Source: Negativibacillus massiliensis (GTDB lineage: Bacteria > Bacillota > Clostridia > Oscillospirales > Ruminococcaceae). From it: a stretch of DNA of 64,000 nt. Positions 1-11,489 of the stretch are shown here, one piece after another. Each line of letters begins with the position of its first letter. The first letter of the stretch is position 1. The stretch covers positions 1,628,208 to 1,692,207 of the forward strand of contig NZ_FTRU01000008.1 of NCBI RefSeq assembly GCF_900148495.1, read 5' to 3'. Under the pieces are notes generated by a model. It saw only the letters and a program-made list of their open reading frames with translations, ran no database searches and was not told where the DNA came from. The position numbers were made by a program, and so were the translations under genes.

Positions 1-638
1 GCACCTTCCAGAGCGCATTCATTGACGCCTGGATAAGCATACTTCATCATAGCCTCAATTGCCTGACGGGTGGTTTCCTGAGCTACTCTCATTTTTTCGA
101 TCTCTGCATCGGACTTGATAGCGCGCATCTTTGCAATCTCTCCAAAGATTTCTTCGATTGCAGCAGCAGGATAATCTTTCTGTACTTTATGTGCAAATTC
201 ATGTGCTGGTGTTGGAGCCTGTGTAGAAGTATATTTCCACAGATCAAGATAGAAGGTCATTTTACCTTCTCCACGGGTTCTTTCTACAAAGGAATTGACT
301 GCACTATCAAAATCTTCCAGATAGCGAATATCTTTAATTCCGCTGATTTCAGTAGCTTCATGCGCTCTCATTCTTGCACCGACCCATTTTGCTTTTACTT
401 CATCAAACGGCTCAATGTAGAGCATCTCAGCACAGTTGCCAGCCATATCTTTTGTCATCACAAGAATCATGTTTTCTCGTTCAATTCCAGTTAAATAGTA
501 AAAATTGCGGTCTACCGAGAAAGAATAACTTTCATCTGCAGAACGCATCGGTGCTCTGCCGGAAAAAATCAGTACCATACAAGGTCCACTTTTGTCTTCC
601 AACAGTTTTTGACGTCTTTGTTCGTAATTCATATTCAT
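1..638 (-). CDS. pepP: Xaa-Pro aminopeptidase (M24B), N-terminal part, cut by window edge
   Basis: This is the first 212 or so codons of a minus-strand gene that runs off the left edge. It starts at ATG 638, with AGGGGG about eight bases upstream. The translation opens MNMNYEQRRQ and contains FSGRAPMRSADESYSFSVDR and YYLTGIERENMIL, typical of the creatinase/aminopeptidase-P N-terminal domain. It is followed by the linker EKMRVAQETTRQAIEAMM that leads into the M24 pita-bread catalytic domain. Family members remove an N-terminal residue that precedes proline and act in the cytoplasm. The metal ligands of the catalytic domain lie outside the window, so activity cannot be judged. No neighbouring gene is co-oriented in the window. 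Confidence 0.85.
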   Translation of the reverse strand, partial: MNMNYEQRRQKLLEDKSGPCMVLIFSGRAPMRSADESYSFSVDRNFYYLTGIERENMILVMTKDMAGNCAEMLYIEPFDEVKAKWVGARMRAHEATEISGIKDIRYLEDFDSAVNSFVERTRGEGKMTFYLDLWKYTSTQAPTPAHEFAHKVQKDYPAAAIEEIFGEIAKMRAIKSDAEIEKMRVAQETTRQAIEAMMKYAYPGVNECALEG

Positions 639-926
639 TGTATTTTCCCCCTATGTAAATAAAATTCTATGCTTTCAATCTGATTATACATCATTATCAT
701 CTGTATTATCTTGGATTCCATACATGGTTTCCGCACTTAATTATAGCAAAAAGCAACCTCTATTACAATCAAAGAGGGAAATTTTACCTTTTATTTAAAC
801 AATTTGTACGAAAAATCGCTTCTATTTCTTCTTATATGCTTGCCTGTCCTTTTTATACAAAACTATATCTGTACAACATGAAGGCGATATGATATCTGGT
901 TTAATCTATATATAAATCCTCAGATA
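639..926. other. Intergenic stretch with no recognised feature
   Basis: This AT-rich spacer lies between the pepP-like gene and the terminator repeats behind the tRNA array. The minus strand holds a TATAAT-like hexamer near 685, which could be the -10 box of the peptidase gene, but I found no convincing -35. No ORF has a ribosome site. Confidence 0.4.
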
Positions 927-1280
927 AAAAAGAAACGCACCTGTTCTTTGGCAGGTGCGTGATCATACGTTTATATTCAGTTACATGCAAAGCTATTTCC
1001 TTCTTAAAATCTATTCACGAACAAAAAAGAAATATATCCTACTCTTTGGCAGATGTATGATACTGCATCCAGGCTCAGCCCAATAGGTAAACTTTTTTAT
1101 TCTTAAGACCTATTCGCGGATAAAAAAACAAACACATCTACTCTTTAGCAGGTGCGCGATACTGCATCCAGGCTCAGCCTATAGGTAAACTTTTTTATTC
1201 TTAAAACCTTATTCGCGGGCAAAAAAGAAACGCATCTACTCTTTAGCAGGTGCGCGATACTGCATCCAGACTCAGCCTGG
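927..1280 (-). repeat. Four tandem terminator-containing repeats (period about 98-99 bp) behind the tRNA-Gly array
   Basis: The segment TACTGCATCCAGGCTCAGCC recurs at 1061, 1160 and 1258 with small changes, giving a 98-99 bp period. Each unit carries a minus-strand hairpin followed by a T-run. The copy farthest from the tRNAs (about 927-962) has a perfect 8-bp stem, CGCACCTG/CAGGTGCG. The copies nearer the tRNAs have mismatched stems. The block reads as an intrinsic terminator for the tRNA operon, amplified and then decayed. Confidence 0.7.
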
Positions 1281-1356
1281 TGGAGCGGGTTACGAGACTT
1301 GAACTCGCCACATCCACCTTGGGAAGATGGCGCTCTACCGGATGAGCTAAACCCAC
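1281..1356 (-). tRNA. tRNA-Gly (CCC)
   Basis: It folds as a cloverleaf on the minus strand: 7-bp acceptor GTGGGTT/AACCCGC, anticodon arm CCATC-TTCCCAA-GGTGG with anticodon CCC, T-arm GTTCAAGTC and encoded CCA. It is the last tRNA of the six-gene array. Its body differs from the two Gly(GCC) genes upstream at several positions. Confidence 0.93.
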
Positions 1357-1382
1357 AAAAATTCGACAAAGTCCAATATGTT

Positions 1383-1415
1383 AAAAAAGACCAACCCTCT
1401 TGGGCTGATCCTTTT
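1383..1415 (-). terminator. Hairpin terminator between tRNA-Gly(GCC) and tRNA-Gly(CCC)
   Basis: On the minus strand GATCAGCCC pairs with GGGTTGGTC around an AAGA loop and is followed by TTTTTT. It lies inside the array, so it probably gives partial termination before the last tRNA. Confidence 0.6.
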
Positions 1416-1491
1416 TGGAGCGGGTTACGAGGCTCGAACTCGCTACCTCCACCTTGGCAAGGTGGCGCTCTACCAGATGAGCTAAACCCGC
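1416..1491 (-). tRNA. tRNA-Gly (GCC), copy 2
   Basis: The cloverleaf has acceptor GCGGGTT/AACCCGC, anticodon arm CCACC-TTGCCAA-GGTGG (anticodon GCC) and encoded CCA. Its sequence is identical to the copy at 1571-1646, which indicates recent duplication or gene conversion. Confidence 0.95.
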
Positions 1492-1535
1492 AGATATTTT
1501 TTTATTATCCTGACCGCTGTTACAGGGCAAATGAT

Positions 1536-1571
1536 TGAAAAAATCCACCCAAAAAAGTTTGGATGGATTTT
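1536..1571 (-). terminator. Hairpin terminator between the two tRNA-Gly(GCC) genes
   Basis: On the minus strand AAATCCATCC pairs with GGGTGGATTT, followed by a T-run. Like the hairpin at 1383, it sits between adjacent tRNA genes of one transcription unit. Confidence 0.6.
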
Positions 1572-1646
1572 GGAGCGGGTTACGAGGCTCGAACTCGCTA
1601 CCTCCACCTTGGCAAGGTGGCGCTCTACCAGATGAGCTAAACCCGC
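1571..1646 (-). tRNA. tRNA-Gly (GCC), copy 1
   Basis: It has the same cloverleaf as 1416-1491, with anticodon GCC and CCA encoded. It directly follows tRNA-Phe in the array. Confidence 0.95.
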
Positions 1647-1649
1647 AAA

Positions 1650-1725
<76 letters not shown>

Positions 1726-1766
1726 ATTTGTTTTGCCCAGCAGGAAAGCGATGGACAATAAAAAAG

Positions 1767-1843
1767 TGGCGACCTGGATGGGGTTCGAACCCACGACCTC
1801 TAGCGTGACAGGCTAGCGTTCTAACCAACTGAACTACCAGGCC
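1767..1843 (-). tRNA. tRNA-Asp (GTC)
   Basis: Acceptor GGCCTGG/CCAGGTC, anticodon stem CTAGC/GCTAG with loop CTGTCAC (anticodon GTC), T-arm GGGTTCGAACCCC and encoded CCA. Confidence 0.95.
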
Positions 1844-1846
1844 ATA

Positions 1847-1922
1847 TGGTGGGAACTACAGGGCTCGAACCTGTGACCCTCTGCTTGTAAGGCAGATGCT
1901 CTCCCAGCTGAGCTAAGCTCCC
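1847..1922 (-). tRNA. tRNA-Val (TAC)
   Basis: Acceptor GGGAGCT/AGTTCCC, anticodon stem TCTGC/GCAGA with loop CTTACAA (anticodon TAC) and encoded CCA. It is the promoter-proximal gene of the array. Confidence 0.95.
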
Positions 1923-1982
1923 ACATTTTTTGTTATCGGCTTCGGCGTTTTGTTTGTCGCCGTTGCCGTGACAACGTAGATT

Positions 1983-2011
1983 ATTATACTATGTGTTTTT
2001 CGAAATGTCAA
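1983..2011 (-). promoter_or_regulatory. Consensus sigma-A promoter of the tRNA array
   Basis: On the minus strand TTGACA (2011-2006) and TATAAT (1988-1983) both match the consensus exactly with a 17-base spacer, about 60 bases upstream of tRNA-Val. A GC-rich leader with CGGCAACGGCGAC follows. Confidence 0.85.
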
Positions 2012-2050
2012 TAGTTTTTTTGACTTTTTTTAAAAAAATCGTTTTTTGTC

Positions 2051-2078
2051 AAAAAAGCCCATGAATACAGGCTTTTTT
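2051..2078 (+). terminator. Hairpin upstream of the small ORF, possible leader terminator
   Basis: AAAAAAGCC (2051-2059) pairs with GGCTTTTTT (2070-2078) around a 10-base loop. It lies 64 bases before the start of the 83-residue protein and is symmetric, so it could act on either strand. Confidence 0.4.
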
Positions 2079-2141
2079 GCAGGTAATAATAAAAAAAACA
2101 AAGCCAATTTTAAAATTATTTTTTGCGAAAGGAGATTTTTT

Positions 2142-2393
2142 ATGTCAAAGTTTCGCTGCAAAAATCCACACCCCGACTGTAATCCAAAAGATAAATTTTC
2201 TCGTTCCCGATCTGTTTTTCCGCCTGACCTTTCTTCTGTGTTTGCACGAATTGATCCTCTCCCCCCATCTTCCCCTATGTACACTAACTCTTTGAGTAAT
2301 GAAATCGACCACTACAATACTATGAAGCAACTTCCCATTGCGCATTTTGAGCAAAAGCTCGATGAAAAAGATTTAAATTCCATTCAGCTATAA
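2142..2393 (+). CDS. Small uncharacterised protein, 83 aa
   Basis: I do not recognise this protein. The ATG at 2142 has an excellent ribosome site, AAAGGAG seven bases upstream, and a hairpin terminator follows the stop directly, so it looks like a real monocistronic gene. The N-terminus (MSKFRCKNPHPDCNPKDKFS) has two cysteines and several prolines. The middle is rich in Pro and Ser and the tail is acidic and amphipathic (HFEQKLDEKDLNSIQL). There is no signal peptide or membrane segment. Part of the reading frame also stays open upstream in the same frame, but without a ribosome site. Confidence 0.55.
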   Translation: MSKFRCKNPHPDCNPKDKFSRSRSVFPPDLSSVFARIDPLPPSSPMYTNSLSNEIDHYNTMKQLPIAHFEQKLDEKDLNSIQL

Positions 2394-2394
2394 A

Positions 2395-2430
2395 AATAGA
2401 GCGCGTCCGTTTCGCAGGCGCGCTCTATTT
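2395..2430. terminator. Bidirectional terminator
   Basis: AATAGAGCGCG pairs with CGCGCTCTATT. It separates the plus-strand small gene from the minus-strand ComEA-like gene, whose 3' ends converge here. Confidence 0.75.
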
Positions 2431-2443
2431 ACATAATTTTAGA

Positions 2444-2938
2444 TTACTCCGCATAAAATTTTTCAGATAAGCGGCTTAAAAGGACTTCCCCGATTCCATC
2501 GATTTCCAAAAGTTCTTCCATAGAGGAAATCCTTCCTTTCTGATTTCGATAGTCCAGAATGCTTTGTGCACGCTTTTCTCCAATTCCTTCCACCTGCATC
2601 AGATCTTCTGCATCTGCCTGATTAATATTCATTGGAAATTGGGCCTGGGAAGATGTTTCTTTTTGTAAAGTATTCTCTGTTTTGGAAGAATTCGTCTTTT
2701 TCATCTGCTTTAAATCGGTCAGCTGTGAAAAATTGTTCCCTGTTTTAACATATTCTTTCATAGATTGACTGTTATTTTCATATTTGACAGTATTTTGTTC
2801 CCCTAAAACCTTTTCCAAGCGAACCACTGTCAATGGATAGGGAGATTGTAGCGAATTATGTACACTAAGGACAATCAATCCCAGCACACTAACCAGTGCA
2901 AACAGCGACATCATGCGAATAATTGGATCTTTTTTCAC
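2444..2938 (-). CDS. ComEA-like helix-hairpin-helix DNA-binding protein
   Basis: 164 residues from GTG 2938, with GGGGAG six bases upstream. A short N-terminal tail and one membrane segment (about 8-26) anchor it outside the cell. A polar linker follows to about residue 100, then a ComEA-type tandem helix-hairpin-helix module (about 104-161) with the two hairpins VEGIGEKRA and IDGIGEVLL preceded by MNINQADAEDL. ComEA binds incoming double-stranded DNA and hands it to ComEC, which is encoded elsewhere in this window at 20107-22323. The linker is short and I see no SLBB domain, so it is a minimal version. It stands alone between a terminator and the V-ATPase promoter. Confidence 0.8.
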   Translation of the reverse strand: MKKDPIIRMMSLFALVSVLGLIVLSVHNSLQSPYPLTVVRLEKVLGEQNTVKYENNSQSMKEYVKTGNNFSQLTDLKQMKKTNSSKTENTLQKETSSQAQFPMNINQADAEDLMQVEGIGEKRAQSILDYRNQKGRISSMEELLEIDGIGEVLLSRLSEKFYAE

Positions 2939-3229
2939 TGTTCTCTCCCCTTCATTGTCAGTTTCGTAGAAATATTATAGTGCAAATTCAGCTTTTAGTC
3001 TATCTTTTTTCTTGAAAAAGTTGTATGATAGTTGTGAGAATATATCAATTCTCTTATCAAAAAATAACGGAAATGCTCCCAAATACGCCGTTTTCCTCGA
3101 AAAAGCAGGGATATCATCGGATGTTAGAACAGAAAAACGGTTGAAAGATTTTTGTGTAGAAATTATGACTAGTAGTCATTTCGTCATGTTTTCGCATAAA
3201 GAAATCCATTATTTTTTCCAAGTTTCTTA

Positions 3230-3259
3230 TTGACAATGTACAATCATTTCGATTATGAT
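3230..3259 (+). promoter_or_regulatory. Promoter of the V-ATPase operon
   Basis: TTGACA (3230-3235) and TATGAT (3254-3259) are separated by 18 bases. The first gene starts at 3470, which leaves a leader of roughly 200 bases. In it I see only a weak long-range pairing (GTTTGTG near 3348 with CACAAAC near 3380) and no known riboswitch. Confidence 0.7.
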
Positions 3260-3469
3260 ATAGTAGAAGAAATTTTATTTCTTTTTGCAATTAGCAAAGT
3301 ATAACAATTTATAACATATTTTGCTGATTACAACCGGAAAGAATAAGGTTTGTGAGGGGTTTCAATTCGTTATTTTTTCCACAAACATTTCGCGAAAAGG
3401 GCGATAGTAAGCCATTTTGCATACATCTCTTCTTTTCGCAGGTCATTATGAAAAGGGTGGTGACAAAAC

Positions 3470-3780
3470 TTGTTAGATGTACTCAGCAAAGTCAAGCAAG
3501 CCGAAGAAGCTGCACAACAGCTGATCGGCGACGCCCAGCAAAAAGCGGTTGCAATCCGTGCAGACGCTCAGCGCCAGGGCAAAACAATCCTTGACAATGC
3601 CAAATCCGATGCTGCCAGAATCTCCGAGGAAATCGTCTCCCGCGCCCAGAACGACGCAAAGACCTGGCTTGAAAACTCAAAATCGGCTTCCGAGAGTGAG
3701 TGCAAGGCCATGGCTGAGAGATCCCAAGAAAAACTGACCGCAGCGGCAAACCTCATTGCAGAGAGGATTGTGAACACACT

Positions 3781-3784
<4 letters not shown>
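3470..3784 (+). CDS. V-type ATPase subunit H/G (peripheral stalk)
   Basis: 104 residues starting at TTG 3470, chosen because GGGTGGTGA lies just upstream. The sequence is one long Ala/Glu/Gln-rich helix (KQAEEAAQQLIGDAQQKAVA and on), as expected for the stalk subunit that pairs with subunit E to hold the catalytic head still against the membrane subunit. It corresponds by position to ntpF of Enterococcus hirae and ahaH of archaea. It is the first gene of the operon and overlaps the subunit I gene by four bases (ATGA), so translation is probably coupled. Confidence 0.85.
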
Positions 3785-6245
<2,461 letters not shown>

Positions 6246-6282
6246 TTCCTTCCGGAAAACTTTGAAATCGAGGTGAAACCGG

Positions 6283-6879
6283 TTGAACAATATTGAAAGC
6301 ATTGTAAAGAAAATCGCTGATGATGCAAAGCTCAGCGCTGAGCAGAAGATTGCTGAAGCACAGCAGGAAGCACAGCAGATCGTAAGCGATTATCAGGCAC
6401 AGGCGGACAAAATCATGCAGGACGCGCAGGCACAGGCTCAGAAACAGGCTTCTGTCATCGCAGAACGTGTGGAATCCCAGTCGGGACTGATCCGCAGAAA
6501 CCTGATGCTGCAGTATAAACGGGAAGCAATCGAACAGGCTTTCCAGAAATCTCTTGAGGTTCTTTGCGCACAGGATGCTGACAAACAGGTCACACTGCTT
6601 TCTGATGCAGCGGTTAAATATCTGTCTGCGGACGCAAAAGTAATCCTCAATGAAAAAGATAAAGCTGCTTTTGGAGAAAAACTGGTGAGCGAAATCTCCC
6701 GCAAACTCCAGGCTGCAAACAAAAACTACTCCGTTTCCCTTTCTGCTGATGCTGGCTCGATGCAGGGCGGCATGATCCTGGCAGAAGGAAGCATCGAAAC
6801 AAACCTTTCTTACGAAATTCTTGTAAAAAATATCCGCGATGAACTGGAAGGCGAAGTTGCCAAGGTCCTGACCGAATAA
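6283..6879 (+). CDS. ntpE: V-type ATPase subunit E (peripheral stalk)
   Basis: 198 residues from TTG 6283, supported by GAGGTGAA upstream. The N-terminal 80 residues are an Ala/Gln-rich helix (KIAEAQQEAQQIVSDYQAQA) that pairs with the H/G subunit. The C-terminal part, ending in GGMILAEGSIETNLSYEILV, is the globular domain that docks on the catalytic head. The VSLSADAGSMQGGMIL segment is typical of the family. Confidence 0.92.
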   Translation: MNNIESIVKKIADDAKLSAEQKIAEAQQEAQQIVSDYQAQADKIMQDAQAQAQKQASVIAERVESQSGLIRRNLMLQYKREAIEQAFQKSLEVLCAQDADKQVTLLSDAAVKYLSADAKVILNEKDKAAFGEKLVSEISRKLQAANKNYSVSLSADAGSMQGGMILAEGSIETNLSYEILVKNIRDELEGEVAKVLTE

Positions 6880-6919
6880 TTTTTATCACACAAGAAGCAT
6901 GCGTAAGGAGGTGCACGGT

Positions 6920-7930
6920 TTGAAAAAAACAAAGGATACTGAGTATCTTTATCTGTCTGCCAACATTCGTGCACAGGAAACCCGCATGATCGGCACTCAG
7001 GCACTGCACAAGATGATCTCTGCTGCAACTGCTGAGGAAGCCTACAAAACGGTAACTGATGCCGGAATCGGTGTAGACTATGATTACAGGGATTTCGAAT
7101 CTGCGCTGACTCAGGAGCTTTCTGCTACCTATGAGCGTCTGGAAAAAGCATCTCCGAACCCGGAAATGTTCAAAATTTTCCGTTACAAATACGACGGCCA
7201 TAATCTGAAAACACTGATTAAGGCACACGCTTCCCAAAGTTCCGTTCAGGATCAGCCGGAAGACCTGATGATCCCACTGGGTACCGTTGATGCAAAAACA
7301 TTGGTCAACGGACTTCGTGACGGGGACTTTGGTGCACTGGAACCAAAACTGGCAGAAGCTGCCATCCAGGCAAGAGATTCCCTGGCAAAACTCAATGACC
7401 CACAGCTTGTGGATGTTATCATTGACCGCGCTGTTCTGGAGAGCATGTCCGCTCTTGCAAAACAGTACAAAAGCAAATTCCTGACCCGTCTGGTTGACGC
7501 AAATATCGATATCGCGAACATCCGTTCCTTTATTCGTATTAAACGAATCGGACAGGATCTTCACTTCTTGAAAGAAGTCCTCGCACAGGGCGGCAGCATC
7601 CCGACAGAACGTTATTTTGATCTCTTCTTAAAGAGCTTTGACGATTTCTTTGAGATGCTCGATTCCACCCCATACGGACCAGCACTCTCCGGTGCATACG
7701 ACGCTGTCAAGAACAAGGGCACACTTTCCAATTTCGAAAAACTGTGCGACAACTTCATGGTCAGCGTCCTGAAAGAATCCCGCTTTATTCCATTTGGCAT
7801 TGAGCCGGTTCTTTCCTACCTGGTTGCAAAGGAAAACGAGTCGCAGGCAATCCGTATTGTCATGGCTTCCAAGATCGCCGGCGTAGATCCGGACAAAATT
7901 ACGGAAAGGCTGAGGGATACATATGCGTAA
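6920..7930 (+). CDS. ntpC: V-type ATPase subunit C/d (rotor-shaft adaptor)
   Basis: 336 residues from TTG 6920. An ATG exists 21 bases upstream, but AAGGAGGTG (6905-6913) sits between the two, so the TTG is the better start. The protein is all helical (SANIRAQETRMIGTQALHKM at the N-terminus) and is the funnel-shaped adaptor that joins the central shaft to the proteolipid ring. It overlaps the next gene by eight bases. Confidence 0.92.
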   Translation: MKKTKDTEYLYLSANIRAQETRMIGTQALHKMISAATAEEAYKTVTDAGIGVDYDYRDFESALTQELSATYERLEKASPNPEMFKIFRYKYDGHNLKTLIKAHASQSSVQDQPEDLMIPLGTVDAKTLVNGLRDGDFGALEPKLAEAAIQARDSLAKLNDPQLVDVIIDRAVLESMSALAKQYKSKFLTRLVDANIDIANIRSFIRIKRIGQDLHFLKEVLAQGGSIPTERYFDLFLKSFDDFFEMLDSTPYGPALSGAYDAVKNKGTLSNFEKLCDNFMVSVLKESRFIPFGIEPVLSYLVAKENESQAIRIVMASKIAGVDPDKITERLRDTYA

Positions 7931-8246
7931 AAAGATTGCAGTTGTCGGCGACAAAGGCAGCGTCCTCGGCTTCAAGTCGGTAGGTTTTGAAGTTTTCATG
8001 GCCACCACACAGCAGGAAATCCAGGACGTAATGCACACTCTGTGCAAAGGTGATTATGGCATCATCTTTATCACCGAGCAGGCTTATGTCCAGATTCCAG
8101 AAATTATTGACGAGTACAAGGAAAGCCCAACACCGGCGATCATCCCGATCCCGGGCAAGGACGGCAGCCTTGGAATTGGCATCAAAAATGTCAAGAAGAA
8201 CGTCGAGAGAGCTGTTGGCGCAGACATTCTCTTTAATGAAGATTAA
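7923..8246 (+). CDS. ntpG: V-type ATPase subunit F (central shaft)
   Basis: 107 residues beginning MRKKIAVVGDKGSVLGFKSV, the Rossmann-like fold of the family, and containing YGIIFITEQAY and a C-terminal helix. It binds subunit D in the rotating shaft. By position it equals ntpG of E. hirae (called F in the general naming). It is translationally coupled to subunit C by an eight-base overlap. Confidence 0.92.
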   Translation: MRKKIAVVGDKGSVLGFKSVGFEVFMATTQQEIQDVMHTLCKGDYGIIFITEQAYVQIPEIIDEYKESPTPAIIPIPGKDGSLGIGIKNVKKNVERAVGADILFNED

Positions 8247-8324
8247 TTTTAACACTTCTTCCACGTTTTGGTGGAAGCCGCAAACGGTGTTTTGCGGAGA
8301 CTGATTTTAAAGTAGGTGAAAATA

Positions 8325-10097
8325 TTGAGCCAAGGCAAAATTGTTAAGGTTGCCGGTCCGCTGATCGTTGCAGAAAACATGCGTGACGCCAATATGGGTG
8401 ACGTAGTTCGTGTTGGTAAGCAGAAGCTCATCGGCGAAATCATCGAAATGAGAGATGACAAGGCATCCATTCAGGTTTACGAGGAAACTGCCGGTATCGG
8501 TCCTGGCGACCTGGTAGAAACCACCGGTTTCCCTATGTCTGTTGAGCTGGCTCCAGGTGTACTGACCAGTATCTTTGACGGTATCCAGCGTCCTCTGACC
8601 AAGATCAGAGAAATGACCGGAAGCAACATCACCAGAGGTATCGATGTTACTTCTCTGGACCATGAAAAGAAATGGGATTTTGTTGCAACTGCTAAAGTTG
8701 GCGACCATGTTGTAATGGGCGATGTACTTGGTACCGTACAGGAAACCTCCATCGTTACCCACAAGATCATGGTTCCAAAAGATGTTGAAGGTGAAATCGT
8801 TGAGATTACCTCCGGCAGCTACAACATCACCGAAACCATCGCAAAAGTAAAAGATAAAGACGGCAACATTCATGATGTCTGCATGCTTCAGAGATGGCCT
8901 GTTCGTGTACAGCGTCCATATGCTGAAAAACTTTCTCCAGACATCCCGATGATTACCGGTCAGCGTGTTATTGATACCCTGTTCCCAATCACAAAAGGCG
9001 GTACTGCTGCAGTTCCTGGACCATTCGGTTCCGGTAAAACTGTTGTACAGCATCAGCTTGCAAAATGGTCCGACGTAGATATCGTAGTTTACATCGGCTG
9101 CGGCGAACGTGGTAACGAGATGACCGACGTACTGAACGAGTTCCCAGAACTGAAAGACCCTAAATCTGGCGAATCCCTGATGTTCCGTACCGTTTTGATC
9201 GCAAACACTTCGGATATGCCAGTAGCTGCTCGTGAGGCTTCTATCTACACCGGTATTACCATCGCTGAGTACTACCGCGACATGGGTTACTCCGTTGCTA
9301 TCATGGCTGACTCCACTTCCCGTTGGGCTGAGGCTCTCCGTGAGATGTCCGGCCGACTCGAAGAGATGCCTGGTGAAGAAGGTTACCCTGCTTACCTGAC
9401 ATCCCGTCTGGCACAGTTCTATGAACGTGCTGGCCGCGTTATCTGTAAAGGTTCCGATGGCCGTGAAGGTTCCCTGACCGCTATCGGTGCTGTATCCCCT
9501 GCAGGCGGCGATAACTCCGACCCTGTTGTACAGGCTACTCTGCGTATCGTTAAAGTATTCTGGGGTCTGGATTCCTCGCTTGCTTACAAACGTCACTTCC
9601 CTGCTATCAACTGGCTGACTTCCTATTCTCTGTATCAGGATCAGATCGGCGAGTGGATGGACAAAAATATTTCCGACGAATGGTCCAGCCTGCATCATGA
9701 TGCAATGCTTCTGCTGCAGCAGGAATCCGAACTGGAAGAAATCGTTAAACTGGTTGGTTACGATTCTCTGTCCGCTCCTGACCGTTTGACTCTGGAAGCT
9801 GCTCGTTCCGTTCGTGAGGACTACTTACAGCAGAACGCATTCGACGATGCTGATACCTATACCTCCAATGACAAGCAGTACAAGATGCTCAAGATGATTC
9901 TGACCTTCTCCAAAGAGTGCAAAAATGCCCTCAACAGCGGCGTAAAAGTTGAAAAACTGTTCTCGCTGCCAGTATCCGAGAAGATCGCTCGTGCTAAATA
10001 TGTTCCAGAAGATCAGTTCAATGCTTACTTCAACGACGTATTAGCTGAGATTGAATCGTCCGTTGCAAAAGTCGTTTCTGAGGAGGTATCTGCATAA
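8325..10097 (+). CDS. ntpA: V-type ATPase catalytic subunit A
   Basis: 590 residues from TTG 8325, with TAGGTGA five bases upstream. A GTG nine bases earlier is inside that ribosome site and less likely. The Walker A motif GPFGSGKT is at 232-239. [20 protein letters not shown] and the long A-subunit insertion before it mark it as the catalytic, not the regulatory, subunit. It hydrolyses or makes ATP on the cytoplasmic head. The last base of its stop codon is the first base of the subunit B start (TAATG). Confidence 0.97.
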   Translation: MSQGKIVKVAGPLIVAENMRDANMGDVVRVGKQKLIGEIIEMRDDKASIQVYEETAGIGPGDLVETTGFPMSVELAPGVLTSIFDGIQRPLTKIREMTGSNITRGIDVTSLDHEKKWDFVATAKVGDHVVMGDVLGTVQETSIVTHKIMVPKDVEGEIVEITSGSYNITETIAKVKDKDGNIHDVCMLQRWPVRVQRPYAEKLSPDIPMITGQRVIDTLFPITKGGTAAVPGPFGSGKTVVQHQLAKWSDVDIVVYIGCGERGNEMTDVLNEFPELKDPKSGESLMFRTVLIANTSDMPVAAREASIYTGITIAEYYRDMGYSVAIMADSTSRWAEALREMSGRLEEMPGEEGYPAYLTSRLAQFYERAGRVICKGSDGREGSLTAIGAVSPAGGDNSDPVVQATLRIVKVFWGLDSSLAYKRHFPAINWLTSYSLYQDQIGEWMDKNISDEWSSLHHDAMLLLQQESELEEIVKLVGYDSLSAPDRLTLEAARSVREDYLQQNAFDDADTYTSNDKQYKMLKMILTFSKECKNALNSGVKVEKLFSLPVSEKIARAKYVPEDQFNAYFNDVLAEIESSVAKVVSEEVSA

Positions 10098-11476
10098 TGT
10101 TAAAAGAATACCGCACCATAAGAGAAGTCGCAGGTCCTCTGATGATGGTATCCGGCGTAGAAGGTGTCACCTACGATGAGCTGGGTGAAATCGAACTTCC
10201 AAGCGGCGATATCCGTCGTTGTAAAGTTCTGGAAGTAGACGGCGGCAACGCTGTTGTTCAGCTGTTCGAAAACTCCGCAGGTATCAACCTGCGTGACAGT
10301 AAGGTTCGTTTCTTCGGTCATGGTCTTCAGCTGCCAGTATCCGAAGATATGCTCGGACGTGTATTCTCCGGTATGGGACGTCCAATCGATGGCGGTCCGG
10401 AAATCATTCCTGACAAGAGAATCGATATCAACGGTGTTCCAATGAACCCTGCTGCTCGTGTATATCCTAACGAGTTCATTCAGACTGGTATTTCCGCTAT
10501 CGACGGTCTGAACACACTGGTTCGTGGTCAGAAGCTTCCTATCTTCTCCGGTTCCGGTCTGCCGCATGCAAAACTGGCTGCACAGATCGCTCGTCAGGCA
10601 AAGGTACTCAATGCAAACGATAAGTTCGCTGTAGTATTCGCTGCTATCGGTATCACCTTCGAAGAAGCTGACTTCTTCATCAAGGACTTTACCAAGACCG
10701 GCGCTATCGACCGTACCGTTATGTTCATGAACCTTGCAAACGACCCTGCGATCGAGCGTATTTCCACTCCTCGTATGGCTCTGACTGCTGCTGAGTACCT
10801 GGCATTCGAGAAGGACATGCACGTTCTGGTTATCCTGACCGATATTACCAACTACGCAGAGGCTCTCCGTGAGGTTTCCGCTGCTCGTAAAGAGGTTCCT
10901 GGCCGTCGTGGTTACCCAGGTTACCTTTACACTGACCTTGCTACCCTGTATGAAAGAGCTGGAAGAAAGATGGGCTCTGAAGGTTCCATCACCATGATTC
11001 CAATCCTCTCCATGCCGGAAGATGATAAGACCCATCCAATCCCTGACTTGACCGGATACATCACCGAAGGTCAGATCATTCTGTCCCGTGAACTGTACCG
11101 CAAGAATATCACTCCACCAATCGACGTACTGCCTTCTCTGTCCCGTCTGAAGGATAAAGGTATCGGCGTTGGCAAGACCCGTGAAGACCATTCCGGCACC
11201 CTCAACCAGCTGTTTGCTGCTTACTCCCGTGGTAAAGACGCAAAAGAGCTGATGAGCATTCTGGGTGAAGCTGCTCTTTCCGAAACCGACCTTCTGTACG
11301 CAAAATTTGCGGATGAATTTGAAAAACGCTATGTTTCCCAGGGTTATTACACCAACCGTTCCATCGAGGAAACCCTCGACATCGGCTGGGAACTGCTTTC
11401 CATCCTGCCGGTAACCGAGCTCAAACGTATCAAGCCAGAGATGATTGAAAAATACCTTCCGAAAAAAGACAAATAA
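10097..11476 (+). CDS. ntpB: V-type ATPase subunit B (non-catalytic)
   Basis: 459 residues. Where subunit A has a P-loop, this chain has [20 protein letters not shown], the non-catalytic variant. [20 protein letters not shown] is characteristic of B subunits. Three copies alternate with A in the head. It starts with a one-base overlap with subunit A and is followed by subunit D after 13 bases that contain AAGGAGG. Confidence 0.97.
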   Translation: MLKEYRTIREVAGPLMMVSGVEGVTYDELGEIELPSGDIRRCKVLEVDGGNAVVQLFENSAGINLRDSKVRFFGHGLQLPVSEDMLGRVFSGMGRPIDGGPEIIPDKRIDINGVPMNPAARVYPNEFIQTGISAIDGLNTLVRGQKLPIFSGSGLPHAKLAAQIARQAKVLNANDKFAVVFAAIGITFEEADFFIKDFTKTGAIDRTVMFMNLANDPAIERISTPRMALTAAEYLAFEKDMHVLVILTDITNYAEALREVSAARKEVPGRRGYPGYLYTDLATLYERAGRKMGSEGSITMIPILSMPEDDKTHPIPDLTGYITEGQIILSRELYRKNITPPIDVLPSLSRLKDKGIGVGKTREDHSGTLNQLFAAYSRGKDAKELMSILGEAALSETDLLYAKFADEFEKRYVSQGYYTNRSIEETLDIGWELLSILPVTELKRIKPEMIEKYLPKKDK

Positions 11477-11489
11477 GGAGGGGTAAAGA

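Noticed and set aside
3012..3233. 73-codon plus-strand ORF before the V-ATPase promoter
   Set aside because: No ribosome site, and it runs into the -35 box of the operon promoter.
3260..3469. Riboswitch in the V-ATPase leader
   Set aside because: No pattern of a known class and no terminator-antiterminator pair seen.
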